Source of the DNA: CAVTSA01 sp963737225
GTDB lineage: Bacteria > Chloroflexota > Dormibacteria > Dormibacterales > Dormibacteraceae
DNA: 64,000 nucleotides
Direction: 5' to 3'
NCBI GenBank assembly: GCA_963737225.1
Contig: CAVTSA010000010.1
Coordinates: forward strand, 248,001 to 312,000
Each line of letters opens with the position of its first letter. Within the stretch, counting starts at the first letter, position 1. Under the pieces are notes generated by a model. That model was not told the origin of the DNA and made no database searches. It worked only from the letters and a program-made list of their open reading frames with translations. A program made the position numbers and the translations under genes. Of this stretch, positions 61,892 to 64,000 are shown piece after piece.

Positions 61892-63961
61892 TCAGGTGGG
61901 CTGCGTGGGCCCGGTAGGGATGCTCCCGCCGAGCGAGGTGCCATCGGGGCCGGACCGCAGGCAGATGCTGCCCCCGAGCGCCTCCACCCGGTCGTGGATG
62001 TTCTCGAGGCCGGACCCACTGGCCGATTTCGCCGAGTCGAAGCCACGCCCGTCGTCGCGCACCTCGAAGGTCAGCCTCCCGTTCCGATCCTCGATCGAGA
62101 GCCATGCGTGGTTCGCGCCGGCGTGCCGCGCGACATTCTGGAGGGCTTCCACACAGCAGAAGTACACTGCCGCCTCGAGCTCACGGCCAAAGCGGTCGGA
62201 AGACGCACTGACCTCGACCGGAAGCGGCAGGCGGCGAGCATGTGCGGTCAATGCCGAGGCCAGCCCCTGCGACTCGAGCAGCGGGGGAAAGAGCCCCCGG
62301 CCGAGGCGGCGGATGGTCTCCAGGGTCTCCGCGGTGTCTTGACCCACTTCGCGGATCAGGGTCGCCAGCTCCGAGCACGATCCCGAGGTCAGCGCTTCGG
62401 CCCGGCCCAGCTTCATCCGAAGAGCTACCAGGCCCTGCTGGGCGCCGTCGTGCAGGTCGCGCTCGAACCGGCGACGCTCCGCGTCCTGGGCGGTGACCAG
62501 GCGCAGGCGAGAGGCCTGGAGCTCCTCCAGGCGCTGCTCCAACTCCACAGTCAGGCTGGAGTTGTGGAACACCAGCCCAGCCTGGTGTGCCAGGTCGAGG
62601 AGAAGGCGCCGCTCGGTCGCGTTCAGATCCTCGCCCTGGTGCGACCAGAGCGCGAGGGTGCCGAGGTGTTCGCCGGCGTGCGCAACCTCCACCGAATGGT
62701 CCGGTACCTCGACGGGCAGAGGCGCTCCGTCAGGCCAGGCAGCCCCGACCCTGGGGCCGGAACCATTTCCGAGGGTCACGGACGCCGCTCGTCCACGGAT
62801 GCCTTCGCCGAGCGCCTGCGCCATCCGCGGCAGCACGCGCTCGATCGAGTAGCTGTCCGCGAGGTGACGCGTGAACCCGGCAAGCGAGTCATACGGGGTC
62901 TGACGCCGGCCGTAGACCAGTCGGTTCGCCGCCCGCTGAAGGCCGAGCCGCAGTGGCTGGAACAGCACGGCGATGATCGCTGTCGCCACCAGCGACAGAA
63001 AGAGGTCCCGGCCGGCGGTGCGACCCACGAGGGCGCCGAGCCCGACCACGACGCCGATATAGAGTGCGGTGGCGGCAGCGGCCAGGGCGCCGTATGCGAG
63101 GCCCCGGCTGATGATCAGGTCGATGTCGTAGAGCCGGTGACGAAGAATGGCGATCGCGATGGCCGCCGGGACGGAGACCAAGCCGACGAACTCCAAGAAA
63201 TTGGAGAACGCCACCAGTGGGCTCTGGACGTCGCTCTGTGGCGCCACCGCACTGCCCACGCCGTTGACAGCCAAGCACAGGACCAGCACCAGGGCCCCGA
63301 GCCCGAACCACTTGACCTGCTGTCGGAGCACAGGGCCCCCCCGGCGATACCGGACCACGATGGCCGCCGCGGCGATTGCAAAGAAGATGGCGACCAGGTT
63401 GAAAGACGTCAAGGGGTCAAGGACCCTGGCGATGGCCGGGTTGGCCAGGGGGCTGGCCGGCAGACCCGTCAGGGGCGGGGTAGGGGTGATCAGCGAGTCG
63501 GCCACCACCGCAACCACGACCACGGCCAGGGCCCGTTCCACCCATCGCCACCGGCGGGAAGGCAGGGCGCCGTCCGGAAAGCGCAGCAGGACCTCCACCA
63601 CCAGAAAGAACGCCAGCGGACTGGTCGGCGTCATCAGCAGCAGGAGCCAGGCCGCGGCGTGGTGCCAGGATGGCGTCACATACAGGAGGTGGATAGCGCT
63701 CCCCCATGCGCTGCTGATCCCTTGGAGGAAGCCGATGCCAACCAGGAACCAGCCGATCCGGTTGGCGGGCCGAAGGACAACGATCAGCCCACCGATGGCC
63801 GCGAAGGCCAACCAGGTGCCTGCCCAGATCAGCACATACCAGAACGGGACCGGCTGCGCACCTCCCCCGGCGCCTGTCTGGAGGAACAGGATTACGTCCG
63901 AGGTCCAGGCCAGGGCGGTGCATGCGAGCAGCGCCCAGCCGGCGATCGTCAGCCGCCTCAT
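61892..63961 (-). CDS. Membrane sensor histidine kinase (HisKA_3 / NarL-partner type)
   Basis: A 689-residue sensor kinase. The first 330 residues hold eight or nine membrane helices (LTIAGWALLACTALAWTSDV, YVLIWAGTWLAFAAIGGLIV, AAWLLLLMTPTSPLAFFLVV and others). A GAF-like segment (ERVLPRMAQALGEGIRG to FHNSSLTVELEQRLEEL) is followed by the HisKA_3 phosphoacceptor AERRRFERDLHDGAQQGLVA (His near residue 502) and an HATPase_c domain (YFCCVEALQNVARHAGANHA, VRDDGRGFD, GLENIHDRVEALGG). It phosphorylates a NarL/FixJ-type response regulator, which is not in the window but may lie just beyond the right edge. The signal is unknown; the membrane part resembles the multi-helix sensors of this class. Confidence 0.92.
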   Translation of the reverse strand: MRRLTIAGWALLACTALAWTSDVILFLQTGAGGGAQPVPFWYVLIWAGTWLAFAAIGGLIVVLRPANRIGWFLVGIGFLQGISSAWGSAIHLLYVTPSWHHAAAWLLLLMTPTSPLAFFLVVEVLLRFPDGALPSRRWRWVERALAVVVVAVVADSLITPTPPLTGLPASPLANPAIARVLDPLTSFNLVAIFFAIAAAAIVVRYRRGGPVLRQQVKWFGLGALVLVLCLAVNGVGSAVAPQSDVQSPLVAFSNFLEFVGLVSVPAAIAIAILRHRLYDIDLIISRGLAYGALAAAATALYIGVVVGLGALVGRTAGRDLFLSLVATAIIAVLFQPLRLGLQRAANRLVYGRRQTPYDSLAGFTRHLADSYSIERVLPRMAQALGEGIRGRAASVTLGNGSGPRVGAAWPDGAPLPVEVPDHSVEVAHAGEHLGTLALWSHQGEDLNATERRLLLDLAHQAGLVFHNSSLTVELEQRLEELQASRLRLVTAQDAERRRFERDLHDGAQQGLVALRMKLGRAEALTSGSCSELATLIREVGQDTAETLETIRRLGRGLFPPLLESQGLASALTAHARRLPLPVEVSASSDRFGRELEAAVYFCCVEALQNVARHAGANHAWLSIEDRNGRLTFEVRDDGRGFDSAKSASGSGLENIHDRVEALGGSICLRSGPDGTSLGGSIPTGPTQPT

Positions 63962-64000
63962 CCCGCCGCGGTCCCGTGGGAGAGGTAGATCAGGACCGCC

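Noticed and set aside
61805..63988. Very long plus-strand open frame antisense to the histidine kinase
   Set aside because: Gln/Arg/Gly/Pro-rich composition with no domain; the minus-strand kinase with H-box and ATPase motifs explains the region. It is a high-GC shadow frame.
1..64000. CRISPR array, prophage or intact transposon
   Set aside because: No regularly spaced repeats, no integrase, capsid or full transposase genes were seen; only an istB fragment is present.

Overview
This is a high-GC bacterial chromosome segment (base composition judged by eye, not computed). The gene set suggests a soil-type Actinomycetota or Chloroflexota relative: SigX5-type ECF sigma factors with SnoaL-like tails, DinB/DUF664, lmo0937-like peptides, RibD_C-type reductases, large NB-ARC/TPR regulators, and groES-groL under a CIRCE element. 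No rRNA, tRNA, CRISPR array or intact mobile element could be supported. The only mobile-element trace is an IS21-type istB remnant near 8.1 kb.

Layout. 0-8 kb: VOC protein and sigma factor, a nucleotidyltransferase, DinB-like protein, two tiny membrane proteins, and decayed enzymes (ester cyclase, MetE-like, nitronate monooxygenase). 8-13 kb: istB remnant, then a giant protein with a lipase-like domain and delta-60 repeats. 13-20 kb: broken monooxygenase and SDR genes, then two convergent paralogous STAND ATPases, one with an N-terminal DUF4062 domain and the other with an HTH. 20-27 kb: membrane protein, AadA-like nucleotidyltransferase, RibD_C reductase, alpha/beta hydrolase, an ArsR-SRPBCC operon and a methyltransferase. 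27-41 kb: a sugar or sugar-acid block with three Gfo/Idh/MocA oxidoreductases, a binding-protein ABC transporter (ATPase, binding protein, two permeases) with a divergent LacI regulator and visible operator, and a D-2-hydroxyacid dehydrogenase. Inside that block (31.8-34.5 kb) lie a multiply broken aminoglycoside-kinase-like gene, a serine hydrolase and a NUDIX gene. 42-51 kb: Na+/H+ antiporter, fatty-acid desaturase, NfeD/SPFH proteins. 51-54 kb: groL-groES with CIRCE and a terminator-like hairpin. 54-64 kb: a second SigX5 sigma factor, two more RibD_C reductases, a TetR-amidohydrolase operon with a palindromic operator, an enolase-superfamily enzyme with a serine hydrolase, and a sensor histidine kinase at the right edge.

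The most striking global property is damage. About ten genes carry one simple reading-frame break, several of them in short homopolymers and including groL. Another group is multiply broken or truncated. The first class looks like sequencing or assembly indels, the second like true gene decay. In several cases I rejoined the frames by eye, and I state where the breaks fall.
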